Shown: positions 9,865 to 18,370, counted from the first letter of the stretch. The stretch is DNA of 40,107 nt from Neisseria gonorrhoeae (GCF_003315235.1 NZ_QNRU01000018.1:1-40107); one strand, 5' to 3'. Notes: a model not told the origin generated them from the sequence alone. Made by a program: numbers and translations.

Positions 9865-10866
9865 ATGCACACACCACTTACCTATATTGACCTTTTCTCA
9901 GGAGCAGGAGGCCTATCCTTGGGTTTTGAACAAGCCGGATTCCAACAATTGCTTTCTGTTGAAATGGAGTCTGATTATTGTCAGACTTACCGTACCAACT
10001 TCCCCCGTCATCAATTACTGCAAAAAGATTTAACCACACTAACCGAACAAGATTTAACCAATTGTCTTAACGGACAATCAGTTGATTTGGTTATTGGAGG
10101 ACCACCTTGTCAAGGTTTTAGTATGGCAGGAAAGATTGGACGGACATTTACAGATGACCCACGCAACCATTTATTTAAAGAGTTTGTCCGAATAGTTAAA
10201 ATTGTCCAACCATATTTTTTTGTTATGGAAAATGTAGCGCGACTCTATACACACAATTCAGGTAAAACACGTATTGAGATTATTCAAGCATTTCAGAATA
10301 TCGGTTATTCGGTGGAATGTAAGATACTGAGTGCAGCCGATTTCGGTGTTCCTCAGATACGTAGCCGAGTGATATTTATCGGGAGGAGGGATAAAGGCAA
10401 AATTTCCTTTCCCGAACCTTTGCAGATTTCCCATCAGACTGTTGGATCAGCAATAGGACATTTTCCAAAACTGGCTGCTGGCGAAAGCAATCCACACGTT
10501 GCAAATCATGAAGCTATGAATCATTCGGCACAAATGTTAGAAAAAATGGCATTTGTTAAAAATGGAGGTAACCGTAACGATATTCCTGAACCATTACGTC
10601 CGAAAACAGGTGATATCCGTAAATACATCCGTTACAACAGCAACAAACCAGCCGTTTGTATTACAGGAGATATGCGCAAAGTTTTTCACTATGAACAGAA
10701 TCGGGCTTTAACCGTTCGTGAATTAGCTGCCTTACAATCTTTCCCTGATAATTTTATTTTTTGCGGCAGCAAAATTGCCCAGCAGCAGCAGGTTGGTAAC
10801 GCCGTGCCGCCTTTATTGGCAAAAGCTATTGCTGAAAGTATTTTAAAAATGAGTGAAAATGAATAA
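9865..10866 (+). CDS. C5-cytosine DNA methyltransferase (R-M gene 1)
   Basis: 333-residue DNA (cytosine-5) methyltransferase. The motif order is canonical: I IDLFSGAGGLSLGF (8-21, SAM binding); IV GGPPCQGFS with catalytic Cys82; VI ENV (122-124); VIII QIRSRVIFIGRR (about 164-175); IX RELAALQSFP; X QQVGNAVPPLLAKAI. The target-recognition region between VIII and IX is about 90 residues, typical of a single-specificity enzyme. No strong Shine-Dalgarno is visible before the ATG at 9865, 30 bp after the tex stop, so read-through from tex is likely. It overlaps the next gene's start. Base composition is clearly more AT-rich than tex and no uptake sequence lies inside. The recognition site cannot be read; see the HNH gene for the HphI-like proposal. 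Confidence 0.93.
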   Translation: MHTPLTYIDLFSGAGGLSLGFEQAGFQQLLSVEMESDYCQTYRTNFPRHQLLQKDLTTLTEQDLTNCLNGQSVDLVIGGPPCQGFSMAGKIGRTFTDDPRNHLFKEFVRIVKIVQPYFFVMENVARLYTHNSGKTRIEIIQAFQNIGYSVECKILSAADFGVPQIRSRVIFIGRRDKGKISFPEPLQISHQTVGSAIGHFPKLAAGESNPHVANHEAMNHSAQMLEKMAFVKNGGNRNDIPEPLRPKTGDIRKYIRYNSNKPAVCITGDMRKVFHYEQNRALTVRELAALQSFPDNFIFCGSKIAQQQQVGNAVPPLLAKAIAESILKMSENE

Positions 10867-11866
10867 GAAATATCCGAAAATTAACTATATCGGTAATAAA
10901 GAGAAAATAGCTTCCTGGATTTGTGACCAGCTTCCGTCTGATGTAGATACAGTTGCAGATGTATTTAGTGGAGGCTGTTCCTTTGCCTACGAAGCCAAAA
11001 AACGCGGCTATCGTGTGATTACTAACGATATTTTGGCAATTAATTACCAAATTGCTTTAGCATTAATAGAAAACAACCATGAAACATTAAATGACGATGA
11101 TGTCGCAATGATTTTTTCAGGCAGCCCGCATGCCGGTTTTATGAGTCAGCGTTATTCCGAAAAATTCTATTTTCACGATGAATGCCAACAACTTGATTTG
11201 TACTGTAAAAATATAGGGAAGCTGAATAACCAGTATAAACGTGCTTTGGCGTTTACTTTAATGCGTCGCGCCATGATACGTAAAATGCCCTATTCACGAT
11301 TCACAATTCCTTGGGAAAAAGTTAAACAACTGCGTGATGAAGAATACAGTTATGCTAAATATGGCCGTCGACGCGCCTACCACAATGAAAGTTTTCAAAG
11401 TCATTTTCTGCAAAATTTGGATGACTATAACCAAGCTGTTTTCAATAATGGCTGGCGGCATCACGCCTTTAATCAAGATATATTTGATTTATTACCTAAT
11501 ATACAAGCTGATGCCGTCTATTTAGACCCACCTTACACAGGCACGATGAACAATTATTTTGGCTTTTACGGATTATTGGACAGTTACATTACATCATCCA
11601 TACCCAAACCATTTGCCAATCATTTCATGGATAAAAAGCAGGCTGTCGAATTATTTAAAAGGGTAATCAATCATTTGAAACCATTTAAATATTGGCTGTT
11701 AAGCTACAACAATGCTTCATATCCAAACCGAGATGAATTAGAAGAAATGTTAGGTAAAAATGGGCGAAATGTACAAATCTTGGAAACGCCTCACGTTTAT
11801 AAGGTTACAGGAAAAGAAAAGAAGCAAAGCCATAAGGAAATTCTGTTTTTAGTAGAAAATACATGA
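10859..11866 (+). CDS. D12-class N6-adenine DNA methyltransferase (R-M gene 2)
   Basis: 335-residue adenine-specific DNA methyltransferase. The N-terminus has the D12-class SAM-binding segment NYIGNKEKIASWI followed by VADVFSGGCSFAYEAK and ITNDI. The catalytic motif IV is DPPY (about residues 223-226, in AVYLDPPYTG). The frame permits a GTG at 10853, but the ATG at 10859 overlaps the cytosine-methylase stop (10864-10866), so the two are translationally coupled. It ends with an ATGA overlap onto the nuclease gene. Two methylases of different chemistry next to one nuclease indicate an asymmetric target needing a different methyl group on each strand. Low GC and absence of uptake sequences match its neighbours and suggest foreign origin. 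Confidence 0.9.
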   Translation: MNKKYPKINYIGNKEKIASWICDQLPSDVDTVADVFSGGCSFAYEAKKRGYRVITNDILAINYQIALALIENNHETLNDDDVAMIFSGSPHAGFMSQRYSEKFYFHDECQQLDLYCKNIGKLNNQYKRALAFTLMRRAMIRKMPYSRFTIPWEKVKQLRDEEYSYAKYGRRRAYHNESFQSHFLQNLDDYNQAVFNNGWRHHAFNQDIFDLLPNIQADAVYLDPPYTGTMNNYFGFYGLLDSYITSSIPKPFANHFMDKKQAVELFKRVINHLKPFKYWLLSYNNASYPNRDELEEMLGKNGRNVQILETPHVYKVTGKEKKQSHKEILFLVENT

Positions 11867-13050
11867 ATGATAGATATTACTTAAATACAAAAACAGAATA
11901 TTGGTATCGAATATTCTTGGAGACAGAGATGAGTAATAATCAGCCAAACAGCCAAATTTATGAAGATTATTGGGCGTTTACCAATGCCTTTACAAATTAT
12001 AACGATCAAAAATTTTGTACTGCACTCAATATTTGTCTTGACTTTATTGATGCGAATCAAGACCAGCCATACAGCAACGAACTATATGAAGCATTGCAGC
12101 AAAACATTGCCCAAGATTCCGTTATGGCTTCGCAGAGAACAAGCAAGGCCATGAATTTGGCCTCGGTTCGTAAAGCTATTAATCAATTTGTAAAAATGGG
12201 ATTTATAGAACCGTTTTTATCAAGCTATACACCTTTATCACGAGATTATGTACAAGCTCGTACTAACCGAAAACGACAAACCCTACTTTCCAAAATCGTA
12301 TCGCACTCTGGCTTTCAGCGTTCAGTAACTGAAAACTCTAATATTCGACAAATAAATTTCCTGATTAAAACGCTGGTCGAGCATCCACAAGGCAAGCTAA
12401 ATAAAAAAGAAATTGCCGCCATGATGTTAGTAGACTTAAAAACCTTTCAACAAGATTATCTAACCGAAACAGAATTGAATGATTATTTTCAACAGGGAAT
12501 AGAATCAGGATTTATTGAACGAAAATACAATCAAATAAGTTATTTATGGAACCTATTAGACAAATTAGACGACTTAAAACGAGTAGGTGATGACTTATAT
12601 TTTGCTGAGGATGCCCAACGTATTTTTGGTAATTTGGATGAAATTACTGTAAGGAAACGCGACCCTTATTTACATCGCCTATACAAAAACCAACTTCAAG
12701 AAGAAAGTGAAGAACATTACGGTAATGTGAAATGTATGCTGGAAAAACTTGCCTATCCTGTATTGATTGCCAGTCATATTAAGCCTTTCATCCTGTCGGA
12801 TGATACCGAAGCATACGACCCAAATAACGGCTTGCTATTAAGTCGTACCTTGGATAGCCTATTTGATTTGAAATATATTTCGTTTGATGATGAAGGAAAT
12901 ATGGTGAAATCTAAGCGGTTATCAGATGATGTTTGGCGACGTTGGTGTGATGTGAAGCTAGATAACAATCTGCTCAACGACAAACGTAAATCTTACTTGG
13001 CATATCATCGAGAACTTATGCTACAAGAAGACCAAGAATTTCATATTTAG
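11863..13050 (+). CDS. HNH-type Type II restriction endonuclease (R-M gene 3, HphI-like?)
   Basis: 395 residues. The C-terminal third (about 287-345) is an HNH-family nuclease core: ASHIKPF with a His at 305, the Asn pair in YDPNNGLLLS at 321-322, then LDSLFDLKYISFDDEG. The N-terminal 280 residues are unrecognised, helical and hydrophilic, and presumably bind DNA. The first ATG at 11863 overlaps the methylase stop (ATGA). An in-frame ATG at 11929 (MSNNQPNSQ) has a better Shine-Dalgarno (TTGGAGA, about 6 nt) and may be the real start, giving 373 residues. The trio C5-methylase, N6-methylase and HNH nuclease is the organisation of the HphI system (GGTGA), whose nuclease is known to be HNH-type. 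Specificity is inference only. The frame is intact. Confidence 0.8.
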   Translation: MNDRYYLNTKTEYWYRIFLETEMSNNQPNSQIYEDYWAFTNAFTNYNDQKFCTALNICLDFIDANQDQPYSNELYEALQQNIAQDSVMASQRTSKAMNLASVRKAINQFVKMGFIEPFLSSYTPLSRDYVQARTNRKRQTLLSKIVSHSGFQRSVTENSNIRQINFLIKTLVEHPQGKLNKKEIAAMMLVDLKTFQQDYLTETELNDYFQQGIESGFIERKYNQISYLWNLLDKLDDLKRVGDDLYFAEDAQRIFGNLDEITVRKRDPYLHRLYKNQLQEESEEHYGNVKCMLEKLAYPVLIASHIKPFILSDDTEAYDPNNGLLLSRTLDSLFDLKYISFDDEGNMVKSKRLSDDVWRRWCDVKLDNNLLNDKRKSYLAYHRELMLQEDQEFHI

Positions 13051-13251
13051 GCAGTTAACCGCGAGCGCGTGAAGCAAATCAAAGCGTCCGACTTTACCGA
13101 CGAACACTTCGGACTGCCGACCATTCTGGACATTCTGTCCGAGCTGGAAAAACCGCAGCCGCGAACGGACAGCCGGCCGCAAACCACAACGCAACGAGCG
13201 TGTCCCAACCAATTCGGCGATGGCGGATGCGTTTGCGAAGTTGAAGCGGTA
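13051..13251 (+). pseudogene. Partial, diverged 3' copy of tex (tex')
   Basis: From 13057 the sequence runs parallel to tex 9304-9400 (shared tracts such as CCGCGAGCG, GTGAAGCAAATCAAAGC, GTCCGAGCTGGAAAAAC), then jumps to the tex segment at about 9735 and follows it to the TAA (13249-13251). About 335 bp of tex, covering the S1 domain, is missing. The jump lies at a short shared GAAAAACC-type sequence. Point differences are scattered throughout, so it is not a recent duplication. It lies directly after the stop of the HNH nuclease, so the R-M cassette sits between tex and a second tex 3' end. This fits entry of the cassette by recombination with DNA in which it already lay next to tex. Confidence 0.9.
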
Positions 13252-13339
13252 AGTCCGACAGCAGGGATGTACAGCGACAGATGCAGCGGCGGGTTTTGCC
13301 CCCGCTTTTTCTGTTATTTCAAATATGTGTATTCCCATG

Positions 13340-13374
13340 ATGCCGTCTGAACGGAGTTTCAGACGGCATTTTGT
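13340..13374. terminator. Uptake-sequence terminator
   Basis: ATGCCGTCTGAA (13340-13351) and its perfect inverse (13358-13369) are separated by 6 bp and followed by TTTTGTTT. Probable terminator for the tex / R-M transcription unit. Confidence 0.8.
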
Positions 13375-13390
13375 TTGTAAAAAATAGTTG

Positions 13391-13497
13391 TATAGTGGAT
13401 TAAATTTAAATCAGGACAAGGCGACGAAGCCACAGACAGTACAGATAGTACGGCAAGGCGAGTCAACGATGTACTGGTTTAAATTTAATCCACTATA
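13391..13497. repeat. Correia repeat-enclosed element (short form, 107 bp)
   Basis: It starts TATAGTGGATTAAATTTAA and ends with the inverse TTAAATTTAATCCACTATA. The core has GGACAAGGCGACGAAGCC and ACAGATAGTACGG. It is the short (about 105 bp) class without the IHF-site insert. It lies 105 bp upstream of gltS. Such elements can carry outward promoters and are RNase III targets in transcripts. Confidence 0.97.
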
Positions 13498-13602
13498 AAA
13501 AAGGGCGATTCTTTGACAAGCCTTAACTATTCCCCTAATATCTTCGCGCTTGCGTCCCCTTCGGGCGGATATAAAGAAAAACATTTTAGGAGGTCAAACG
13601 AT

Positions 13603-14817
13603 ATGGAATGGGCGTTTAACAGTTATTACACCTTGATTGCCGCCACTTTGGTTTTGTTGGTCGGCAAGGTTTTGGTTAAGAAAATCAAAATCTTGCGTGA
13701 TTTTAACATCCCCGAACCCGTGGCGGGCGGGCTGATTGCCGCGATTATCCTGTTTGCGCTGCACGAGGCGTACGGCGTGAGCTTCAAATTTGAGAAACCG
13801 CTGCAAAATGCGTTTATGCTGATTTTCTTCACGTCCATCGGCTTGAGCGCGGATTTTTCCCGTTTGAAGGCGGGCGGTTTGCCGCTGGTGGTTTTTACCG
13901 CGATTGTGGGCGGATTTATCTTGGTGCAAAACTTTGTCGGGGTCGGACTGGCTACGGCTTTGGGTTTGGACCCGCTCATCGGTCTGATTACCGGTTCGGT
14001 GTCGCTGACGGGCGGACACGGCACGTCAGGTGCGTGGGGACCTAATTTTGAAACGCAATACGGCTTGGTCGGCGCAACCGGTTTGGGTATTGCTTCGGCT
14101 ACTTTCGGGCTGGTGTTCGGCGGCCTGATCGGCGGGCCGGTTGCGCGCCGCCTGATCAACAAAATGGGCCGCAAACCGGTTGAAAACACAAAACAGGATC
14201 AGGACGACAACGCGGACGACGTGTTCGAGCAGGCAAAACGCACCCGCCTGATTACGGCGGAATCTGCCGTTGAAACGCTTGCCATGTTTGCCGCGTGTCT
14301 GGCGTTTGCCGAGATTATGGACGGTTTCGACAAAGAATACCTGTTCGACCTGCCCAAATTCGTGTGGTGTCTGTTTGGCGGCGTGGTTATCCGCAACATC
14401 CTTACCGCCGCATTCAAGGTCAATATGTTCGACCGTGCCATCGATGTGTTCGGCAATGCTTCGCTTTCGCTTTTCTTGGCAATGGCGTTGCTGAATTTGA
14501 AACTGTGGGAGCTGACCGGTTTGGCGGGGTCTGTAACCGTGATTCTTGCAGTACAAACCGCAGTGATGGTTTTGTACGCGACTTTTGTTACCTATGTCTT
14601 TATGGGGCGCGACTATGATGCCGCAGTATTGGCTGCCGGCCACTGCGGTTTCGGTTTGGGCGCAACGCCGACGGCGGTGGCAAATATGCAGTCCGTCACG
14701 CATACTTTCGGCGCGTCACATAAGGCGTTTTTGATTGTGCCTATGGTCGGCGCGTTCTTTGTCGATTTGATTAATGCCGCGATTCTCACCGGTTTTGTGA
14801 ATTTCTTTAAAGGCTGA
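13603..14817 (+). CDS. gltS: Sodium/glutamate symporter GltS
   Basis: 404-residue inner-membrane Na+:glutamate symporter (ESS family). It has about 10 hydrophobic segments in two inverted halves. Family marks: the N-terminal YYTLIAATLVLLVG, NIPEPVAGGL, a re-entrant Ser/Gly-rich stretch GSVSLTGGHGTSGAWGP (residues about 128-145), and in the second half AAGHCGFGLGATPTAVANM. A cytoplasmic, charged linker (about 190-225) joins the halves. The frame extends upstream to 13513, but the ATG at 13603 has AGGAGGT 8 nt before it. The only upstream candidate for regulation is the CREE at 13391-13497. A stem-loop with T-run follows the gene. Confidence 0.95.
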   Translation: MEWAFNSYYTLIAATLVLLVGKVLVKKIKILRDFNIPEPVAGGLIAAIILFALHEAYGVSFKFEKPLQNAFMLIFFTSIGLSADFSRLKAGGLPLVVFTAIVGGFILVQNFVGVGLATALGLDPLIGLITGSVSLTGGHGTSGAWGPNFETQYGLVGATGLGIASATFGLVFGGLIGGPVARRLINKMGRKPVENTKQDQDDNADDVFEQAKRTRLITAESAVETLAMFAACLAFAEIMDGFDKEYLFDLPKFVWCLFGGVVIRNILTAAFKVNMFDRAIDVFGNASLSLFLAMALLNLKLWELTGLAGSVTVILAVQTAVMVLYATFVTYVFMGRDYDAAVLAAGHCGFGLGATPTAVANMQSVTHTFGASHKAFLIVPMVGAFFVDLINAAILTGFVNFFKG

Positions 14818-14836
14818 TTTTCCGCCTTTCCGACAA

Positions 14837-14871
14837 AGCGCCTGCAAGGTTTACCGCCTGCAGGTGCTTTT
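14837..14871 (+). terminator. Terminator of gltS
   Basis: A 10-bp stem (AGCGCCTGCA / TGCAGGTGCT, one G-T pair) with a 12-nt loop and TTTT lies 20 bp after the gltS stop. Confidence 0.8.
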
Positions 14872-14915
14872 GCTATGATAGCCGCCATCGGTCTGCACCG
14901 TTTGGAAGGAACATC

Positions 14916-15932
14916 ATGTATCGGAAACTCATTGCGCTGCCGTTTGCCCTGCTGCTTGCCGCGTGCGGCAGGGAAGAACCGCCCAAGGCGTTGGAATGCG
15001 CCAACCCCGCCGTGTTGCAGGACATACGCGGCAGTATTCAGGAAACGCTCACGCAGGAAGCGCGTTCTTTCGCGCGCGAAGACGGCAGGCAGTTTGTCGA
15101 TGCCGACAAAATTATCGCCGCCGCCTACGGTTTGGCGTTTTCTTTGGAACACGCTTCGGAAACGCAGGAAGGCGGGCGCACGTTCTGTATCGCCGATTTG
15201 AACATTACCGTGCCGTCTGAAACGCTTGCCGATGCCGAGGCAAACAGCCCCCTGCTGTATGGGGAAACGTCTTTGGCAGACATCGTGCAGCAGAAGACGG
15301 GCGGCAATGTCGAGTTTAAAGACGGCGTATTGACGGCAGCCGTCCGCTTCCTGCCCGCCAAAGACGCTCGGACGGCATTTATCGACAACACGGTCGGTAT
15401 GGCGGCGCAAACGCTGTCTGCCGCGTTGCTGCCTTACGGCGTGAAGAGCATCGTGATGATAGACGGCAAGGCGGTGACAAAAGAAGACGCGGTCAGGGTT
15501 TTGAGCGGCAAAGCCCGTGAAGAAGAACCGTCCAAACCCACCCCCGAAGACATTTTGGAACACAATGCCGCCGGCGGCGATGCGGGCGTACCCCAAGCCG
15601 CAGAAGGCGCGCCCGAACCCGAAATCCTGCATCCCGACGACGTCGAGCGTGCCGATACCGTTACCGTATCACGGGGCGAAGTGGAAGAGGCGCGCGTACA
15701 AAACCAACGTGCGGAATCCGAAATTACCAAACTTTGGGGAGGACTCGATACCGACGTGCAAAAAGAGTTGGTCGGCGAACAGCGCAAGTGGGCGCAGGAA
15801 AAAATCAGCAACTGCCGACAAGCCGCCGCGCAGGCAGACCGGCAGGAATACGCCGAATACCTCAAGCTCCAATGCGACACGCGGATGACGCGCGAACGGA
15901 TACAGTATCTTCGCGGCTATTCCATCGATTAG
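14916..15932 (+). CDS. Lipoprotein with LprI-like C-terminal domain
   Basis: 338 residues. The signal peptide MYRKLIALPFALLLAAC ends in a lipobox (LAAC, Cys17), so it is expected to be a membrane-anchored lipoprotein. The middle (about 60-205) is a globular region I do not recognise. Residues 210-245 are a Pro/Glu/Ala-rich linker. The C-terminal 80 residues are helical, with Trp and Cys spaced as in the DUF1311/LprI family (QRKWAQEKISNC ... LQCDTRMTRERIQYLRG), which includes lysozyme-inhibitor lipoproteins. That function is not shown for this protein. The start has GGAAGGAAC upstream. Followed after 9 bp by a 65-codon gene. Confidence 0.85.
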   Translation: MYRKLIALPFALLLAACGREEPPKALECANPAVLQDIRGSIQETLTQEARSFAREDGRQFVDADKIIAAAYGLAFSLEHASETQEGGRTFCIADLNITVPSETLADAEANSPLLYGETSLADIVQQKTGGNVEFKDGVLTAAVRFLPAKDARTAFIDNTVGMAAQTLSAALLPYGVKSIVMIDGKAVTKEDAVRVLSGKAREEEPSKPTPEDILEHNAAGGDAGVPQAAEGAPEPEILHPDDVERADTVTVSRGEVEEARVQNQRAESEITKLWGGLDTDVQKELVGEQRKWAQEKISNCRQAAAQADRQEYAEYLKLQCDTRMTRERIQYLRGYSID

Positions 15933-15941
15933 GGCAAACCG

Positions 15942-16139
15942 ATGAATACCGTCCCCAAAAGCAGGATTCCCGTCAAACCGCTGCCCGAAAAAACCACAGC
16001 CGAAGCCAAAGTCGAAAAATGGCGGCAGCTCGGTGCGGACCACGGTTTGTCGGGCGAATGGGCAGTTGCCGCCAGATTGGGCGAAAACGGTTTTACCGAA
16101 GAACAGATGGAAAATATCGCCAACCTGTTCGGCAGATAA
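15942..16139 (+). CDS. Small hypothetical protein, 65 residues
   Basis: Starts 9 bp after the stop of the LprI-like lipoprotein gene and ends 16 bp before a terminator hairpin, so it is probably co-transcribed. It is soluble and charged. The N-terminus is Pro/Lys-rich, then helical segments VEKWRQLGADHGL and EEQMENIANLFG follow. No signal or membrane segment is present. I do not recognise the family. Position, spacing and lack of a competing frame support a real gene. Confidence 0.6.
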   Translation: MNTVPKSRIPVKPLPEKTTAEAKVEKWRQLGADHGLSGEWAVAARLGENGFTEEQMENIANLFGR

Positions 16140-16154
16140 AGGGAAAATTGACGG

Positions 16155-16197
16155 AAATGCCGTCTGAAACCCTGTTGTCGGTTTCAGACGGCATTTT
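16155..16197. terminator. Uptake-sequence terminator
   Basis: AATGCCGTCTGAAACC and its inverse GGTTTCAGACGGCATTTT flank a short loop 16 bp after the 65-codon gene. Confidence 0.8.
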
Positions 16198-16266
16198 GAC
16201 CAATACGGTACGCAGGCGCAAAACAGCCGGCTTTTCCTGTGTTTCCTATGCTGATGTTTCAACACA

Positions 16267-16305
16267 CAGGACGGCACATAAAGCGTCGCCCTATGTGCCG
16301 TCCTG
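16267..16305. repeat. Perfect 14-bp inverted repeat, not an uptake sequence
   Basis: CAGGACGGCACATA (16267-16280) and TATGTGCCGTCCTG (16292-16305) enclose 11 bp. A second short palindrome, AGGGGTTACGCCCCT, lies just after it (16313-16327). The interval 16198-16333 has no gene that I can support. Confidence 0.7.
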
Positions 16306-16333
16306 ATTCGGAAGGGGTTACGCCCCTCCCAAA

Positions 16334-16438
16334 TATAGTGGATTAACAAAAACCGGTACGGCGTTGCCTCGCCTTGCCGTACTATCTGTACTGTCTGCGG
16401 CTTCGTCGCCTTGTCCTGATTTTTGTTAATCCACTATA
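16334..16438. repeat. Correia repeat-enclosed element (short form, 105 bp)
   Basis: TATAGTGGATTAACAAAAACC to GTTAATCCACTATA with the usual core (CTTCGTCGCCTTGTCCTGA). It directly abuts the open frame that follows and appears to have cut off or replaced its start. Confidence 0.97.
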
Positions 16439-16906
16439 TTGTCCATTCGGCAGGGAAAGCCTGAAGAAGAATTTTCCCGCAAGATGGCCGGCTGCCTGAC
16501 CGACTTGGAAAACTGTCTGGAAAAATACCTCGAACAGTTCGGGCCGGTATCGGAAAGTATCGAAGCCTGTACCGCCAAACTGCAGGAGCAACCGTCGTTC
16601 TTCAACAGGCTGATGAAAGCCAACGACAAGCTCAACAGGCAGATTGACGTGTTGCAGAAACAGTCGGCAGCCATCCACAACGAAGCCTATATCGAAATGA
16701 ACACGCTGCTTTACCGCCATCGCGAAGTAGTTTCCATCCACAACCGCAAAGCAGATTATGCGGAAAAGGGCAAAGAGCGGATTGCGCTGTTCCCGCGCGG
16801 TTTGAACGGCATCACCAAGCTGCCTGCCGCCGTCCTGTTGCCCGAGCGTCCCTACCATTTTGATATGAAGGAGGTTCTGTATATATTCTCCCGAATACCG
16901 AGATAG
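16439..16906 (+). pseudogene. Hypothetical gene, 5' end truncated by a CREE
   Basis: An open frame of about 155 codons begins exactly at the CREE edge. The only start there is a TTG (16439) without any Shine-Dalgarno. The protein is coiled-coil-like and hydrophilic (KMAGCLTDLENCLEKYLEQ, RLMKANDKLNRQIDVLQ, then a basic C-terminus), with no membrane segment. I do not recognise it. The absence of a proper start suggests the CREE inserted into the gene and the 5' part was lost or never followed. Alternatively, translation could start at an internal Met (for example residue 16). A terminator hairpin follows at 16925. Confidence 0.6.
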
Positions 16907-16924
16907 GCGTATCGGCTGCCGGAT

Positions 16925-16968
16925 AAAAATGCCGTCTGAAACGGAAATCTGTTTCAGACGGCATTTTT
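16925..16968. terminator. Bidirectional uptake-sequence terminator
   Basis: AAAAATGCCGTCTGAAAC and its perfect inverse lie 8 bp apart between two convergent genes (the truncated hypothetical and the fadL-type gene). There are T-runs on both strands. Confidence 0.85.
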
Positions 16969-16988
16969 ATATTCAAACGGTGTAACGT

Positions 16989-18370
16989 TTATTTGAATTT
17001 GTAGGTGTATTGCAGGCCGATGATGTCGGCGTGGTTTTTGAAACGTGCGCAAGACGCACCTTTGCTGTCCACATCGTTGCCGCTTGCCTTCGCCGTGCGG
17101 TAGCTGGTGTCGTTGATGTGGATGTGGGTGTAGGCGGCATCGACGACGTGGTTTTTGCCGATATGGTATTTCATGCCGGCGGAGAACCAGATGCGGTTGC
17201 CGTCGGGCAGGCTGTTCATGCGGTAGTCGGCGTTGCGGACAGGCGGTTTGTCAAAAGCGATGCCGACGCGCAGTTGCAGCGGTTCGCTGATTTGATAAGA
17301 ACCGCCCAAGCCGACTTTGTAGGTGTTGCGCCAGTTGGGGGTGATGGTGGTGCGGTCGGATTTTTTGCCATTAGCAATATTTTTTTCTTTTTCAAAAAAC
17401 AGTTCCGCCTTATTGAAGCGGCTGTGGCGCGTCCAAGTTACGTCGCCGAACAGGTCGGCTTTGTCGGACACTTTGTACATGCCGTGTACGGACAAAGACT
17501 CAGGCGTTACGATTTTGACACTGGCTTTTTCATTCGCCGTGTAACCGAGCGGTGTGAGCATATTGTCATTCCACTGTTGTTTCGCCGCCGCGCCGTCTGC
17601 CGCCCATTCGGCATCGCCTTTGAGCGTGTGTGAAACTTTGGAACGGTAGTTCACGCCCACGCGCGCGCGGTCGTTGATGTCCCACATCCACGCCAGTTGG
17701 TAGCCGACGCCCCAATCGCTGCCTTTGACATCGGCGTGTCCGTCGGCCTTGATTTGAGCAGCGGCAGTAGGATTAGAAGGTGTTGCTTGCAGCATTTGCG
17801 CTTTTTTTGGGATTCCTCAGTCGGCATATTTGCGCAGTTCGGCGGAATTATGTTGGGCGATGATGCCTGCGCCGAAGGAATGGCGTTCGTTGAGTTTCCA
17901 CGCGGCGACAGGTTTGACGGCGATGCTGGTCAGACCGAGTTTGTTGATGTTGTGGCGCAACACGGAATCTTTTTCGTATTCGGTGGCAGAGCCGAAGGGG
18001 ACGTACACGCCCAAGCCCACGGTCAGATTGTCGTTGACTTTGTATGCGCCGTAAATGTGGGGTGCGACCGTGGTTTTGGTGATTTTGCCGTTTTTAGAAC
18101 CTTGGACGGGAAGCCCGGTAAAGTCGGTGGCGGAATCTGCTTCATAATGAATGCTGGGCAGCACGATGTTGGCGTTGACGGAAATCTGGCTGCTGTCGAG
18201 TTTGGTCAGGCCGGCGGGATTGTAGAAGATGGTCGACGCGTCGGCGGCATTTGCCGTGCTTTGCGCGTTGACCGACTGTGTGCCGAAGTGGTAGCCGGAT
18301 GCGTGGACAGATGCGGCGGCAAAGGCAGTGCCGAGCAGCAGGACGGTTTTTTCAGTGTGAAAGGGGTCAT
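16989..18370 (-). pseudogene. FadL/OmpP1-type outer-membrane protein, broken
   Basis: When intact this would be a 460-residue outer-membrane beta-barrel of the FadL (hydrophobic-substrate transport) family. A signal peptide and then HASGYHFGTQSVNAQST and FYNPAGLTKLDSSQIS form the FadL N-terminal hatch signature. Many amphipathic strands follow, and the C-terminus is YTYKFK. Two lesions are visible. First, codons 7-9 read CTG then six A's; seven A's are needed to continue into TVLLLGTAFAAASVHA. Second, an in-frame TGA sits at 17819-17817 between RKYAD and GIPKKAQ, where TGG would restore the frame. The minus-strand ATG is at 18370. Both lesions must be reversed for a product, so the gene is inactive in this sequence unless they are errors. 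Confidence 0.88.

Noticed and set aside
9865-13050. Novel anti-phage defence system rather than R-M
   Set aside because: All three proteins fit ordinary Type II R-M families, the frames overlap tightly and no extra effector gene is present.
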